Below, piece after piece: positions 53,309 to 62,316 of a stretch of DNA of 64,000 nucleotides. A program made the translations under genes and the position numbers. Every line of letters begins with the position of its first letter. Position 1 is the stretch's first letter. Source of the stretch: Brevibacterium sp. CS2 (lineage in GTDB: Bacteria; Actinomycetota; Actinomycetes; Actinomycetales; Brevibacteriaceae); assembly GCF_005280295.1 (NCBI RefSeq), contig NZ_CP040020.1, forward strand, positions 2,294,001-2,358,000, read 5' to 3'. The notes under the pieces were generated by a model. The model was not told where the DNA came from and did no database searches. It saw only the letters and a program-made list of their open reading frames with translations.

Positions 53309-54424
53309 TCAATCCGCGTCGTCGAACAGGATGACCTGCCGGACCGCGCGGCCGTCGGCGAGGGTGTCGAGGGCGGCGTTGATGTCCGCGAGTGCGATGT
53401 GACCGGAGATCAGCTCGCCCACCGGGAGGCGACCCTCCCGCCAGAGCTTCTCGTAGACGGGGATGTCCCGGGCGGGCACGGCGGAGCCGAGGTAGGAGCC
53501 GATGATCGTGCGCGCCTCGGCGGTGAGGGTGAGCGGCGAGATCGACGAGCGGGCATCGGGCGCGGGGAGTCCGACCGTCACCGTCGTGCCGCCGACCCCG
53601 GTGAGCCGCACGGCGGTCTCGAAAGCCCGCGGGTGCCCGGCCGCCTCGATGACGACCGGTGCGCGCACCTCGGCGTCCTCGGCTTCGTCCGGGGTGTACA
53701 CGGCATCGGCCCCGAGCTCGGTCGCCCGGTCGAGCTTGTCCCGGTTGGCATCGACGCCGATGACCCGTCCCTTCCCGAGCGAGACCGCGGTGATGAGGGC
53801 GGCCATCCCGACCCCGCCGAGCCCGACGACGATGACGTCCTCGCCCTCGCCCGGGTCGCCGGCGTTGATCACCGCCCCGCCGCCGGTGAGCACCGCGCAG
53901 CCGAGGACCGCGGCGATGTCGGCCGGCACGTCGTCCCCGACCGGGACGACCGAGGTGCGGTGGAGGACCGCATGGGTGGCGAACCCGGAGACGCCGAGGT
54001 GGTGGAGGACGTCCTCGTCCCCCCGGTGGAGGCGGATGCGGCCGCCCACGAGGTGGCCGGCGTTGTTCGCCTCGGTGCCGGGGGTGCAGGGGAGCTTGCC
54101 GTCGGTGCGGCAGTTCGCGCACTCCCCGCAGCGGGGGAGGAAGACCGTGCTCACCTGCTGGCCGGGGGAGAGGTCGGTGACGTCCGCCCCGACCTCCTCG
54201 ACGATGCCGGAGGCCTCGTGGCCGAGGAGCATGGGCACCGGCCGGACGCGGTTCCCGTCGACGACGGAGAGGTCCGAGTGGCACAGTCCGGCCGCGCGGA
54301 TCCGCACGAGGACCTCGTCGGGCCCCGGCGGATCGAGCTCGAGCTCCTGGGTCCGCAGCGGCTGCGAGTCCGCATAGGGACGCGGGGCGCCGATCTCCTC
54401 GAGGACGGCTCCGGTGATCTTCAT
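53309..54424 (-). CDS. Zinc-dependent alcohol dehydrogenase (MDR superfamily)
   Basis: A 371-residue medium-chain dehydrogenase. The catalytic zinc ligands are Cys in AAGLCHSDLS and His in LLGHEASG; the structural zinc has four Cys in CGECANCRTDGKLPC. The dinucleotide loop is VVGLGGVGMAAL with the acidic residue in VIGVDANRDKL, which indicates NAD(H). It resembles class III/aryl alcohol dehydrogenases, so an alcohol or S-adduct of formaldehyde is possible as substrate. Start ATG 54424, with GGAG six bases before. Cotranscribed with the Pyr_excise gene. Confidence 0.93.
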   Translation of the reverse strand: MKITGAVLEEIGAPRPYADSQPLRTQELELDPPGPDEVLVRIRAAGLCHSDLSVVDGNRVRPVPMLLGHEASGIVEEVGADVTDLSPGQQVSTVFLPRCGECANCRTDGKLPCTPGTEANNAGHLVGGRIRLHRGDEDVLHHLGVSGFATHAVLHRTSVVPVGDDVPADIAAVLGCAVLTGGGAVINAGDPGEGEDVIVVGLGGVGMAALITAVSLGKGRVIGVDANRDKLDRATELGADAVYTPDEAEDAEVRAPVVIEAAGHPRAFETAVRLTGVGGTTVTVGLPAPDARSSISPLTLTAEARTIIGSYLGSAVPARDIPVYEKLWREGRLPVGELISGHIALADINAALDTLADGRAVRQVILFDDAD

Positions 54425-54528
54425 GGTGGCTCCTTCTCGCGAGGTGCGGGCTGCGGGTGCGTGCTGTGCTCGACGGTACCCGCTCCGTGCCCGCCGGGGA
54501 ACTGCCGCCGAGGAGGCGACGGCGGTGC

Positions 54529-55248
54529 TCAGACCGGGAGGCCCCGTCGGCGTCGGCGGCTGCGGTTGACGAGCGCGGCGGCGGTGCCGAGCAGGACGAG
54601 GGCCGCGACGACCCAGACGGCGCGGATGCCGAGCGCGAGGTAGGACAGGCCGCCGAGGACGGCGCCCATCGCCAGCGACAGCCAGAGGAAGAAATACCCG
54701 AACCACGCCGCGTGCGTCCCGCCGAAGAAGGCGCCAACGAAGCGCTGGGACATCTTGACGAGGGTTCCGGTCATGTAGGTCAGGGAGATCGCGACCTCGC
54801 CGTCGCGCTCGAAGATGCTGTTCATTGCGCCGACGGTGAAGGACAGGCTGAGGACGGCCGCGAGCTCGTGGCCGGCGAGGACGAGGGCCGAGGCGATCGT
54901 CACGGTGAGGCAGACGAAGAGCAGCACCACCTCGCGCGGTCTCGTGGGCGGGAGGCGGCGGTGCGCGAGGCGGCTGACGAGTGAGCCGATCATCACCCCG
55001 AGGAGGAACAGCGCCATGACCCCGGCGGCGCGTGCGACGACGTCCCATCCGCCCTCGACCGCCGCGGCGGTCATCCGGGTGGTGTTGCCGGACATGAAGG
55101 AGAGGAAGAACCCGCCGAGGTAGAGAAACCCGAGGGCGTCGATGAAGCCGGTGATCGACGACAGGTACCAGGCGAGCATCCGCTCACCGAGCCGGTAGCC
55201 TTCCAACGGCGGGTGCCCTCCTCCTGCCGACGGCGATCGGGTCGGCAC
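54529..55248 (-). CDS. YoaK-family (DUF1275) membrane protein
   Basis: A 239-residue protein with six membrane helices. The opening SSITGFIDALGFLYLGGFFLSFMSGNTTRM is the family hallmark, and SFTVGAMNSIF and LTYMTGTLVKMSQRFVGA in the second half confirm it. Its function is unknown; a transporter is the usual suggestion. GTG start at 55248 (VPTRSPS) with GGAG-like bases a little upstream; a later start at the ATG of LGERMLAWYL is possible. Confidence 0.85.
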   Translation of the reverse strand: MPTRSPSAGGGHPPLEGYRLGERMLAWYLSSITGFIDALGFLYLGGFFLSFMSGNTTRMTAAAVEGGWDVVARAAGVMALFLLGVMIGSLVSRLAHRRLPPTRPREVVLLFVCLTVTIASALVLAGHELAAVLSLSFTVGAMNSIFERDGEVAISLTYMTGTLVKMSQRFVGAFFGGTHAAWFGYFFLWLSLAMGAVLGGLSYLALGIRAVWVVAALVLLGTAAALVNRSRRRRRGLPV

Positions 55249-55424
55249 GGAACTGCCGACGGCGTCTGATCCGGTGGACCTCCGTAGCAGCTTCTCAAAC
55301 CCCCGTAAGTCGCTCGGATCGTTGATTTCCCGCGTTCTACGGGGATCGCGTGCTCACGATCCGCGCACGCGGGATGGTCGGATCACCGATCAGCGGGGGC
55401 CGGTGCGCGAGAGTTCGCGTCAGT

Positions 55425-55440
55425 CTCAAACCCGTTTGAG
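55425..55440. promoter_or_regulatory. Perfect 16-bp palindrome before the HTH remnant
   Basis: CTCAAACCCGTTTGAG: 7-bp arms with a 2-base centre, at the start of the damaged HTH gene. A 10-base copy of its left part (tctcaaaccc) is also at about 55293-55302. It might be an operator or a recombination core. Confidence 0.4.
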
Positions 55441-55735
55441 CGTCTCCAGTCGGGCGGAACTGCTCGCCGGGTATGCGTCGGGTGTGCCGGTACGGGAGCT
55501 GGCAGCACAGTTCAAGGTGCACCGCGGCACGGTGCGGGAGATAGCCCGGCAGGCGGGACTGGCCGCACGCCAGCCGGAACTGCCGGACACGATCCGCCAG
55601 GACGCGCCCGGCTCTACGCCGACGGCCTGACTCTCGCTCACGTCGCGACGCAGCTCGGAATTAGCATCGAGGCTGTTCGGTCGGCGGTGGTGGCGTGCGG
55701 TGGCACGGTCCGTCCTGGCGGTCGCCGTAGTGTCG
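55433..55735 (+). pseudogene. Remnant of a protein with two tandem helix-turn-helix motifs
   Basis: The first motif reads RAELLAGYASGVPVRELAAQF and HRGTVREIARQAGL in one frame; the second reads ARLYADGLTLAHVATQLGIS and EAVRSAVVACGG in another. They would form one ~100-residue DNA-binding protein if a G were restored near 55602 (gacgcgcccggc for gacgcggcccggc). Such double-HTH proteins accompany site-specific recombinases in actinobacteria. There is no clean start codon except a TTG, so the gene is probably dead. It lies at the left edge of the insertion-rich region. Confidence 0.7.
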
Positions 55736-56071
55736 ACACCTCAGGATGTAGGTTGCTCACGGTCTCGCGGCCGAGCACGTACAGAGACGCACTCACAGGG
55801 CTGGGCACCTGCGGAGAGGCGCGCGACCGCCACCTCGGCGCGCATCGCGGGAGTGCGTGGCCCGGCGAGCCGCCTGCAGCCGAGGAAACAAACACCGTCG
55901 CGACGGGCTCTAGCTATCGTTAGAGCATGTTGGCCATCGCGCACTCTCCTCGAACTGTGGACTGGGGGGCCGTCGGCAGCGACGAACGCCGCGCAAGCAT
56001 GAGTAAACGGCTTGTCGGTCCATGCGCCGCGAGTATCTGGGAGTAGAAGCGGCACGGCAAAGGAGATGCAA
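55736..56071. other. Spacer left of the ATPase gene
   Basis: 336 bases with no gene I can support. A near-palindrome GCTCTAGCTATCGTTAGAGC (55907-55926) may be promoter-associated for the ATPase gene. Base composition drops here from the very high GC of the left flank. Confidence 0.4.
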
Positions 56072-56952
56072 ATGGTGCGAGTACGAGCCACGAAGGCCCA
56101 ATTTAGCGATGACAGCGACGTTAGCATTCCTGCCGAGGGCATGGTGCTGCTTGTGGGGCCAAATAATGCCGGGAAAAGCCAGGTCCTCAAGGACCTCGCA
56201 GGGTTGGCGCGAGAGGCCCGGTATGTTGGCCGCGCGATCCTGTCCGTCGACTACGAGAAGAGTGTCGATGGCGACATAAGAGAGTGGGCATCCCGCAATG
56301 TTCCACAGATCAACCGCGAAGGTGTGAATCGCTTTCAGATCGAGAACTGGGGTGAAGTTACCAGTCAGGACATCGCGAACCAGTGGGACCAGCAGAACCT
56401 AAACCTTTTAACTTCACTGTTTATCTTCCATGCGGATGGCACCTCGCGCCTCTCAGCTGGTGACTCACAACAGAGCTTGGACTTTTCTACGCAGATTCCT
56501 ACGCATCCGGTTCAGCGCGCATACTTAGATTCTGATATTGAGGGTGAGATTGATCGGGAGAGCAGAGCGGCGTTCGGGCTCGGTGTCACGGTCGACCGCT
56601 ATGGCGGCTCAGTGATCAGCCTGAGACTTGGTGACCGTCCGCTCTTTGAGCACGACGACGGCCGTCCAACGGACGGGTATATTTCTGCGCTCAAGGCGCT
56701 CCCGCGGCTGGAAGAACAGGGAGATGGCGTTCGTAGTTATCTGGGTCTGGTCCTGCATCTCGCTGCTGGCCGTCATCAAGTTCTTCTGATTGACGAGCCA
56801 GAGGCCTTTGTTTAGCCGCGGGGTTCGGTAGCGTTCGTGGGACGGTCCGGTAGCACTGGCGGGTGGAATCGGTAGCGCTTGCGGGTGTTGTGTTCCAGGA
56901 TTGCTTTCACCTGCAGCCAACGGAGGCTGCACTGGATGGAAGGACCCCGACT

Positions 56953-58613
56953 ATGGCCGACTACCGACGCATCATGATGTTGCTGATCCAGCAGCGTTCC
57001 TACCGGCAGATCGAGGTGATGGCCAGCTGTTCGCATCGCGCGATCGCCAGAGCTCGCCGCGTCCTCGACGAGCACCGCTTGAGCACCGTTGCTGACGTCG
57101 AGGGGCTCAGCGCCGAGGATCTTGACCGGTTGTTCTCCGACGGCCGCAAGAGCAGCGCCGGCGAATTCGCCCCGATCGACTTCGACTCCATCGTGCAAGC
57201 CAGAGTGGGCCGGAAGAAGCCTCCACTGAAAGTGCTCTGGGCGAAGTACGTCAACACCGATGCGCCCGCGGGCGTGCGTCACTACGGGTACGACCGGTTC
57301 TGCGAGCTCGTCGCCGAGCACGTGCGCGTGCATGATCTCACCGCCCCCATCCGGCATGTGCCCGGGCACACGATGCAAGTCGATTGGGCCGGGTCCCCGA
57401 TGCAGCTGCTCGACCCGATCACACGAGAGAGCACCCGGGTATCGGTGTTCGTCGCGACGCTGCCCTACTCCGGATTCGTCTACGCCCGCGGCTACCTCGA
57501 CGAGAAACTGTCTGCCTGGTGTGATGGTCATCAGCGGGCATTCGAGTTCATCAGCGGGCATTCGAGTTCATCGGCGGTGTGCCCCTCATGGTCGTCCCGG
57601 ACAATGCTTCGACGGCGTCGAACCAGATCAGCAAGACCGAACGCACACGCGACGTCAACGCAGCCTACGCACAGTTCCTCGAGCATCACCGCAGCGCTGC
57701 AGTCCCCACACGTTCAGCTGCTCCGCGGGATAAGGGCAATGTCGAAGCCGGTGTGAAAGTCGTGACGAACTGGGCCATCCACTACCTCGCCGATCAGGTC
57801 TTCGCCTCTCTCGATGACCTCAACGAAGCCCTCGCTGAACGGGTGGAGTGGATCAACCACAGAACCCCGTTCCGCGGTGAGGAACGCAGCCGCCACGCCT
57901 GGTTCACGGAGGCGGAGAAGCCGGAACTGCTCGAACTGCCCGAGCACAGATGGGAGCCAGTCGTCTGGAGGAAAGCGAAGGTGCATCGGGACTGGCATAT
58001 CCAGATCGACACGATCAAGTATTCCGTGCCGTACGAGTTCGCGGGAGTCAGTGTGGATGTGCGCATCGTCGGCAGCCAGGTCGAGGTCCTCGCCGGCGGG
58101 GACGTGGTCGCCAGGCACCGGCGAGGCAGGCATCGCAACGGCTACGTCACCGACCCGGATCATGCACCTGCCTACCTGGCAGAGACGGCGGGACTGTGGA
58201 CGCGCACCTACTTCCTCCGCCAGGCGGCGAAAGTCGGCCCGGCCACCGTCGCAGCCCTGGAGCGCCTGCTCGATCGCAAGAAGATCGAGGCGCAGGGGTT
58301 CCGTTCGTGTATGAACATCCTCGACCTGGGCAAACGTCGTGGCCGAGTGCTGCTGGAACAGGCATGTCAACACCTCATCGACAGTGATGAGCACCGCCAG
58401 ATCACCTACACCGCGGTCAAGAACACCACGAGCGCGCTGCAGGCTCAGCAGGACGAAAGACCTCGCACGCTGCCGGCCGCACCGCCTGGCACCGCCGCTG
58501 CTCGGGCATCATCGGCAGGTCGAGACACCAGTGGGGCCCACCTGGCAGGGATCTCTGCATTCAGCCTCGAAACCCTCACGGCGCAGAACACGCGGGAGGC
58601 TGACGATGCTTGA
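56953..58613 (+). pseudogene. istA: IS21 transposase IstA, frameshifted by a 20-bp tandem duplication
   Basis: The N-terminal half (MADYRRIMMLL, HTH region SYRQIEVMASCSHRAIARARR) and the first catalytic Asp in MQVDWAGSP are in one frame; the second catalytic Asp (VVPDNAS) and Glu (KGNVEAGVKVV) are in another. The frame change is at 57528-57567, where tcatcagcgggcattcgagt is present twice; with one copy the reading runs DGHQRAFEFIGGVPLMVV with no break. So the gene was intact until a recent slippage. Length without the duplication is ~545 residues. Confidence 0.92.
57528..57567. repeat. 20-bp tandem duplication inside istA
   Basis: tcatcagcgggcattcgagt twice in direct succession (57528-57547 and 57548-57567), causing a two-base frame change and inactivating the transposase. 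Confidence 0.95.
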
Positions 58614-59367
58614 CATGCACCTGAGTGTTGATGACATGCCCCTGTTCACGAAGCTACGCATGACCGCCTTCGGCGAAGCGGTCATCGAGATCGCCAACGA
58701 CCCCGACTGTGATGAGTGGACCTTCTCCCAGAAGATCAGACACGCCCTCGAACGAGAGAGCACGGCCCGCGGCGAACGGCGGATGCTCAAGCTCTTGAAA
58801 GCCTCGCACACCCCGAACCCGGCTGCCTGCGTTGAGGACATCCACTACCTCGATGGGCGCTCACTGAACCGTGACGTCGTCGCCAGGCTTGCATCGTGCG
58901 GCTGGATCGATCGCTGCACCAACCTCGTGATCTTGGGTTCCTCGAGCGTGGGGAAGTCATATCTTGCTCAAGCCCTCGTCAACGCCGCCTGCAGACGCGA
59001 CTACACAGCCAGATACTATCGGCTTGACGACCTCGCCAACCAACTCGCCGTCCAGCACCACTCCGACCCAGGACGGCTCCGCTTCCTCCAGAATCTGCAC
59101 GAGTGCGACCTGCTCGTATTGGATGACTTCCTCACCACGCCCATCAGCCCCGAGATCGCAGCCGAGCTCCTCAACATTCTCGCCGCACGTGAGGGACGAG
59201 GCTCGACAGCCGTCACATCACAGTTCGACCCCACCGACTGGTACAAATCACTCCATGACGCCGTGATCGCGGAATCGATCCTCAACCGGATCGTGTCCAA
59301 CGCCGAACTGGTCCAACTCGCCGGCCCGAACATGCGTCGCCACACCAAACTCGACGCCGCCGACTGA
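58606..59367 (+). CDS. istB: IS21 helper ATPase IstB
   Basis: A 253-residue AAA+ protein that assists IstA in target capture. Walker A is ILGSSSVGKSYLA (~105), Walker B LLVLDDFL (~165). The N-terminal helical part begins MLDMHLSVDDMPLFTKLRM. The ATG at 58606 overlaps the end of the istA frame by eight bases, the usual coupling in this family. The frame is complete. Confidence 0.92.
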   Translation: MLDMHLSVDDMPLFTKLRMTAFGEAVIEIANDPDCDEWTFSQKIRHALERESTARGERRMLKLLKASHTPNPAACVEDIHYLDGRSLNRDVVARLASCGWIDRCTNLVILGSSSVGKSYLAQALVNAACRRDYTARYYRLDDLANQLAVQHHSDPGRLRFLQNLHECDLLVLDDFLTTPISPEIAAELLNILAAREGRGSTAVTSQFDPTDWYKSLHDAVIAESILNRIVSNAELVQLAGPNMRRHTKLDAAD

Positions 59368-59575
59368 ACACCACCGCGGGCGGGATCGCCGCTACCCGGC
59401 CGTCCCGCCCGCGCTACCGGTTCGCCACACACACGCTACCGAAAGACGCTGCTAAACAGCCTTTCTGCACCCGCCCCAAGCGCGCAGACTGGGGTCGGTT
59501 CTGGCCAGCAAGGCACAGTCGCAGTGAACCGTCCTGGGTTTCGTTCCGATCTACGTGATCGAGGAGGATTGGAAC

Positions 59576-59893
59576 ATGGCCAAGTCGTATACCCCGCAGT
59601 TCAAGGAGCGGGCGCTGCGGGTGATGCAGGACCATCGCCGCATTGAGGAGACCTCGGAATGGACAGCGGCGACTGCCGTCGGGGAGAAGCTGGGCGTCTC
59701 GCCGCATACTTTGCGGGGATGGTCGAAGCAGGCCCGCCGTGACGCCGGTGTCGAAGAAGGTCCTACGAGCGCGGACCTCGAGGAACTCAAGCGGTTGCGC
59801 CGCGAGGTCAAGGAGCTCAAACGCGCGAACGAGATCCTCAAGACCGCGTCAGCGTTTTTCGCCGCGGAACTCGACCGTCCCACGACGAAATGA
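59576..59893 (+). CDS. IS3-family OrfA
   Basis: A 105-residue DNA-binding subunit: helix-turn-helix AVGEKLGVSPHTLRGWSKQARRD and a C-terminal leucine zipper in LEELKRLRREVKELKRANEILKTASAFF. ATG 59576 follows GAGGAGG. The stop overlaps the orfB start (ATGA at 59890), where OrfAB is made by frameshifting in many IS3 elements. This gene is intact. Confidence 0.92.
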   Translation: MAKSYTPQFKERALRVMQDHRRIEETSEWTAATAVGEKLGVSPHTLRGWSKQARRDAGVEEGPTSADLEELKRLRREVKELKRANEILKTASAFFAAELDRPTTK

Positions 59894-60743
59894 TCCGGTT
59901 CATCGACACGTTCCGGGATCGTTTCGGGGTCGAGTTCATCTGTCGCGTCCTGGGCGCGACGGCGTGCGGGTTCATCACCTCCCGTGGCTACCGGGCAGCG
60001 AAATCCCGGACGCCCGCAGCTCGCGCCATTCGCGATGGTCTTCTCGTCGAGGAGGTCAAGCGGCTCCATGCTGCGAACTACGGCGTCTACGGGGTGCGGA
60101 AGATGTGGCACGCGATGCGCCGAGCCGGATGGGATATCGGCCGGGACCAGACAGCGAGGCTCATGCGCGTGGCCGGCGTGACAGGGGTCGTGCGCGGTCG
60201 GAAGCCGCGTACGACGGTGCTGGCCCGTGTGCCGGATCAGCGTCCGGATTTGGTGATGCGGGACTTCAAAGCGCCGGCGCCGAACCGTCTGTGGGTCGCT
60301 GACATCACCTACGTGCGGACCTCGTGCGGATTCGTCTACACGGCATTCGTCATCGACGCGTATAGCCGCCGCATCGTCGGGTGGGCGACGCGGTCGTCGA
60401 TGACGACTGAGGCGCTGTCGCTGGAGGCTTTGGAGCATGCGCTGAACTGCCCGCGGTGGTGCTGAGCAGCTCGTCCACCACTCTGACAGAGGCTCGCAGT
60501 ACGTTGCCGTGGCCTACACCGAGCGACCCGCTGACGCGAGTATCCGGCCGTCTGTGGGGAGTGTAGGAGACAGCTATGACAATGCACTGGCTGAGACGGT
60601 CAACGGGCTGTACAAGACTGAGCTGATCTACTCGCAGCCGGCGTGGGCTGGGCTGACCGAGGTGGAGTTCGCGACGATGAACTGGGTGCACTGGTGGAAC
60701 ACCGGCCGGCTGCATGAAGGACTCGGACATCGGACCCCGGCCG

Positions 60744-62167
60744 GGGGGTGTCAAATGAATTGTGTACCGGTTCACTCATGAGAGGACATGATGGTGACTG
60801 TGACCGATGCACAATCGAACCCGAATCAGGCATCCGAGCTGATTGAGCAGCTCAAGGCGTCCGGGGCTCTGGATGAGCTGTTTTCCAAGATCGATTCCGG
60901 TGAGGTCGAGCTGACCGGCGACGGTGGTCTGGTGCCGGCGCTGATCAAGGAGACACTCGAGCGAGGCCTGCAGGCGGAGATGACCTCGCACCTGGGCTAC
61001 GCCAAGGGCGACCGCGACGACAAGGTGACGGCCAATTCCCGCAACGGCTCCTATGCCAAGACCGTCGCGTCGGAGGCCGGCGATATCGAGATCGCCGTGC
61101 CCCGGGACCGGGACGGGTCGTTCACCCCCAGGCTGGTGCCGAAGGGCTCCCGGCGGTTGGGTGGACTCGATGACATGATCATCAGCCTCTACGCCGGCGG
61201 GATGACGATCCGGGATATCCAGCACCACCTGCTGTCGACGATCGGCACCGAGTTGTCGCACGAGACGATCGCCAATATCACCGATGCGGTGCTGGAGGCG
61301 GTGATGGAGTGGCAGAATCGACCCTTGGAGGAGTTCTACCCGGTCATCTACCTCGACGCGATCCGGGTCAAGGTCCGCGACAACGGCCACGTCAGATCCA
61401 AGGCCGCTCACATCGCCGTCGGTGTCGACATGGACGGCATCAAGCACGTGCTCGGCATCTGGGTGCAGAACACCGAAGGCGCCTCGTTCTGGGCCCACGT
61501 GTGCGCGGAGCTGGCCAACCGCGGCGTCCGCGACGTGCTCATCGTGTGCTGCGACGGACTGACCGGCCTGGCTGAGGCGATCGAGGCGACCTGGCCGGAT
61601 TCCATGGTCCAGACCTGTGTCGTCCACCTGATCCGGGCAGCGAATCGGTTCGTCGCTTACGGCGACCGCAAGGCCGTGTCGAAGGAGCTCAAGACGATCT
61701 ACGCCGCTGCGAACGAGGAGACGGCCCTGCAAGCGCTCACGGAGTTCGCCGAATCACCATTGGGCCAGAAGTACCCCTCAGCCGTGGCGGTATGGGAGAA
61801 CGCCTGGGACCGATTCACCCCTTTCCTGCAGTTCCCACCCGACCTGCGCCGGGTGATCTACACGACCAACGCGATCGAGTCGCTGAACTACCAGCTGCGC
61901 AAGGTCACGAAGAACCGCTCCCAGTTCCCCACCGACGACTCCGTGGTCAAGCTGCTGTGGCTGGCGATCTGCAACATCGAGGACAAGCGCGCCCGTGAAC
62001 GCGAGAAGGAGCGCGGCAAGGCCGGCACACGAAGAGCTTCCGGCCGGCTCGTCGAGGGCCAAGTCACGACGAACTGGAAACAAGCCCTGGCCCAGCTGGC
62101 CGTGGCCTACCCCGACCGAATCAACCGATACCTGTAAAACCCCGCACACAATTCACTTGACAAGCCC
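60744..62167 (+). mobile_element. IS256-family insertion sequence nested in IS3
   Basis: A ~1,424-bp element with imperfect inverted ends: GGGGTGTCAAATGAATTGTG on the left and the complement of GGGCTTGTCAAGTGAATTGTG-like sequence on the right. It is flanked by an 8-9-bp direct repeat (cccggccg at 60736-60743 and 62168-62175), which is the size made by IS256 elements. The exact outermost bases are uncertain by one or two because of the G/C runs. Confidence 0.9.
60791..62137 (+). CDS. IS256-family (mutator-type) transposase
   Basis: A 448-residue DDE transposase with an intact frame. The catalytic region shows FYPVIYLDAIRVKVRDNG (first Asp), VLIVCCDGLTGLAEAIEATWP (second Asp), VHLIRAANRFVAYGDRK and the Glu in YTTNAIESLNYQLRKVTK. 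The N-terminal half is helical with the usual RNGSYAKTVASEAGDIEIAVPRDRDG block. Start ATG 60791 follows GAGAGG; an ATG one codon earlier is also possible. It is the only complete transposase of the three in the region and could still be active. Confidence 0.94.
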   Translation: MVTVTDAQSNPNQASELIEQLKASGALDELFSKIDSGEVELTGDGGLVPALIKETLERGLQAEMTSHLGYAKGDRDDKVTANSRNGSYAKTVASEAGDIEIAVPRDRDGSFTPRLVPKGSRRLGGLDDMIISLYAGGMTIRDIQHHLLSTIGTELSHETIANITDAVLEAVMEWQNRPLEEFYPVIYLDAIRVKVRDNGHVRSKAAHIAVGVDMDGIKHVLGIWVQNTEGASFWAHVCAELANRGVRDVLIVCCDGLTGLAEAIEATWPDSMVQTCVVHLIRAANRFVAYGDRKAVSKELKTIYAAANEETALQALTEFAESPLGQKYPSAVAVWENAWDRFTPFLQFPPDLRRVIYTTNAIESLNYQLRKVTKNRSQFPTDDSVVKLLWLAICNIEDKRAREREKERGKAGTRRASGRLVEGQVTTNWKQALAQLAVAYPDRINRYL

Positions 62168-62316
62168 CCCGGCCGAGGTCGAAGCTAAGCATTTTGAAAC
62201 CGTGGCAAGACAAGTCGATACTTTAACTGCCGTCTAGGAATGAAACCCAGGACGGTTCAGTCCCGCGACAACTCTGCAGCCCGAACCCCAAGGCACGACC
62301 CCGCACCCGGCCCGGC

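Larger units (their letters stand above)
56809..59458 (+). mobile_element. IS21-family insertion sequence
   Basis: A 2,650-bp element with ends TGTTTAGC (56809-56816) and GCTAAACA (59451-59458). Multiple gctacc/ggtagc repeats near both ends are typical transposase-binding sites. It carries istA and istB and is flanked by a 5-bp direct repeat GCCTT (56804-56808 and 59459-59463), evidence of transposition into the ATPase gene. IstA is frameshifted, so it could only move with help from another copy. Confidence 0.92.
56072..59525 (+). pseudogene. P-loop ATPase gene split by an IS21 element and cut by an IS3 element
   Basis: The gene starts at ATG 56072 (MVRVRATKAQFSDD), with AAGGAG seven bases ahead. 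It reads to 56808, where the IS21-type element enters after LLIDEPEAF. The same frame resumes past the element at 59459 with AFLHPPQARRLGSVLAS and KAQSQ, then hits the IS3-type element at 59526. The protein is an AAA_21/OLD-like ATPase: Walker A VGPNNAGKSQ (~30), Walker B LLIDEPEAF (~245). The D-loop residues LHPPQ fit directly, so the split is certain. The C-terminus with the expected switch His is not found in the sequence right of the IS3. Its GC is visibly lower and codon use differs from the flanks, as in acquired defence genes. A partner gene may have been lost. Confidence 0.8.
59890..62237 (+). pseudogene. IS3-family OrfB transposase, frameshifted and split by IS256
   Basis: DDE integrase-type transposase with WVADITYVRT, FVIDAYSRRIVGW, HHSDRGSQYVAVAY and GDSYDNALAETVNGLYK. 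The first part (from 59890) ends early at 60465; one extra T near 60450 (ctgaactgcccgc) shifts the frame, and the rest is read from there to 60743. At that point the IS256 copy enters, and the last 20 codons (EVEAKHFETVARQVDTLTAV, stop 62235-62237) are beyond it. The catalytic residues are therefore on two frames and one end is displaced: not functional. Confidence 0.92.
59526..62258 (+). mobile_element. IS3-family insertion sequence carrying a nested IS256 element
   Basis: Terminal inverted repeats GAACCGTCCTGGGTTTC (59526-59542) and its complement (62242-62258), flanked by AGT on each side (59523-59525; 62259-62261), a 3-bp repeat as IS3 elements often make, though 3 bp may occur by chance. 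Without the inserted IS256 and one copy of its target duplication the element is ~1.3 kb, normal for this family. It holds orfA and a broken orfB. Confidence 0.88.

Noticed and set aside
57500..57620. Programmed translational frameshift in istA
   Set aside because: No slippery site; a 20-bp tandem duplication fully explains the frame change.
59880..59900. OrfA/OrfB overlap of IS3 as a mutation
   Set aside because: The ATGA overlap is the normal arrangement of this family; the real damage is the extra T near 60450 and the IS256 insertion.
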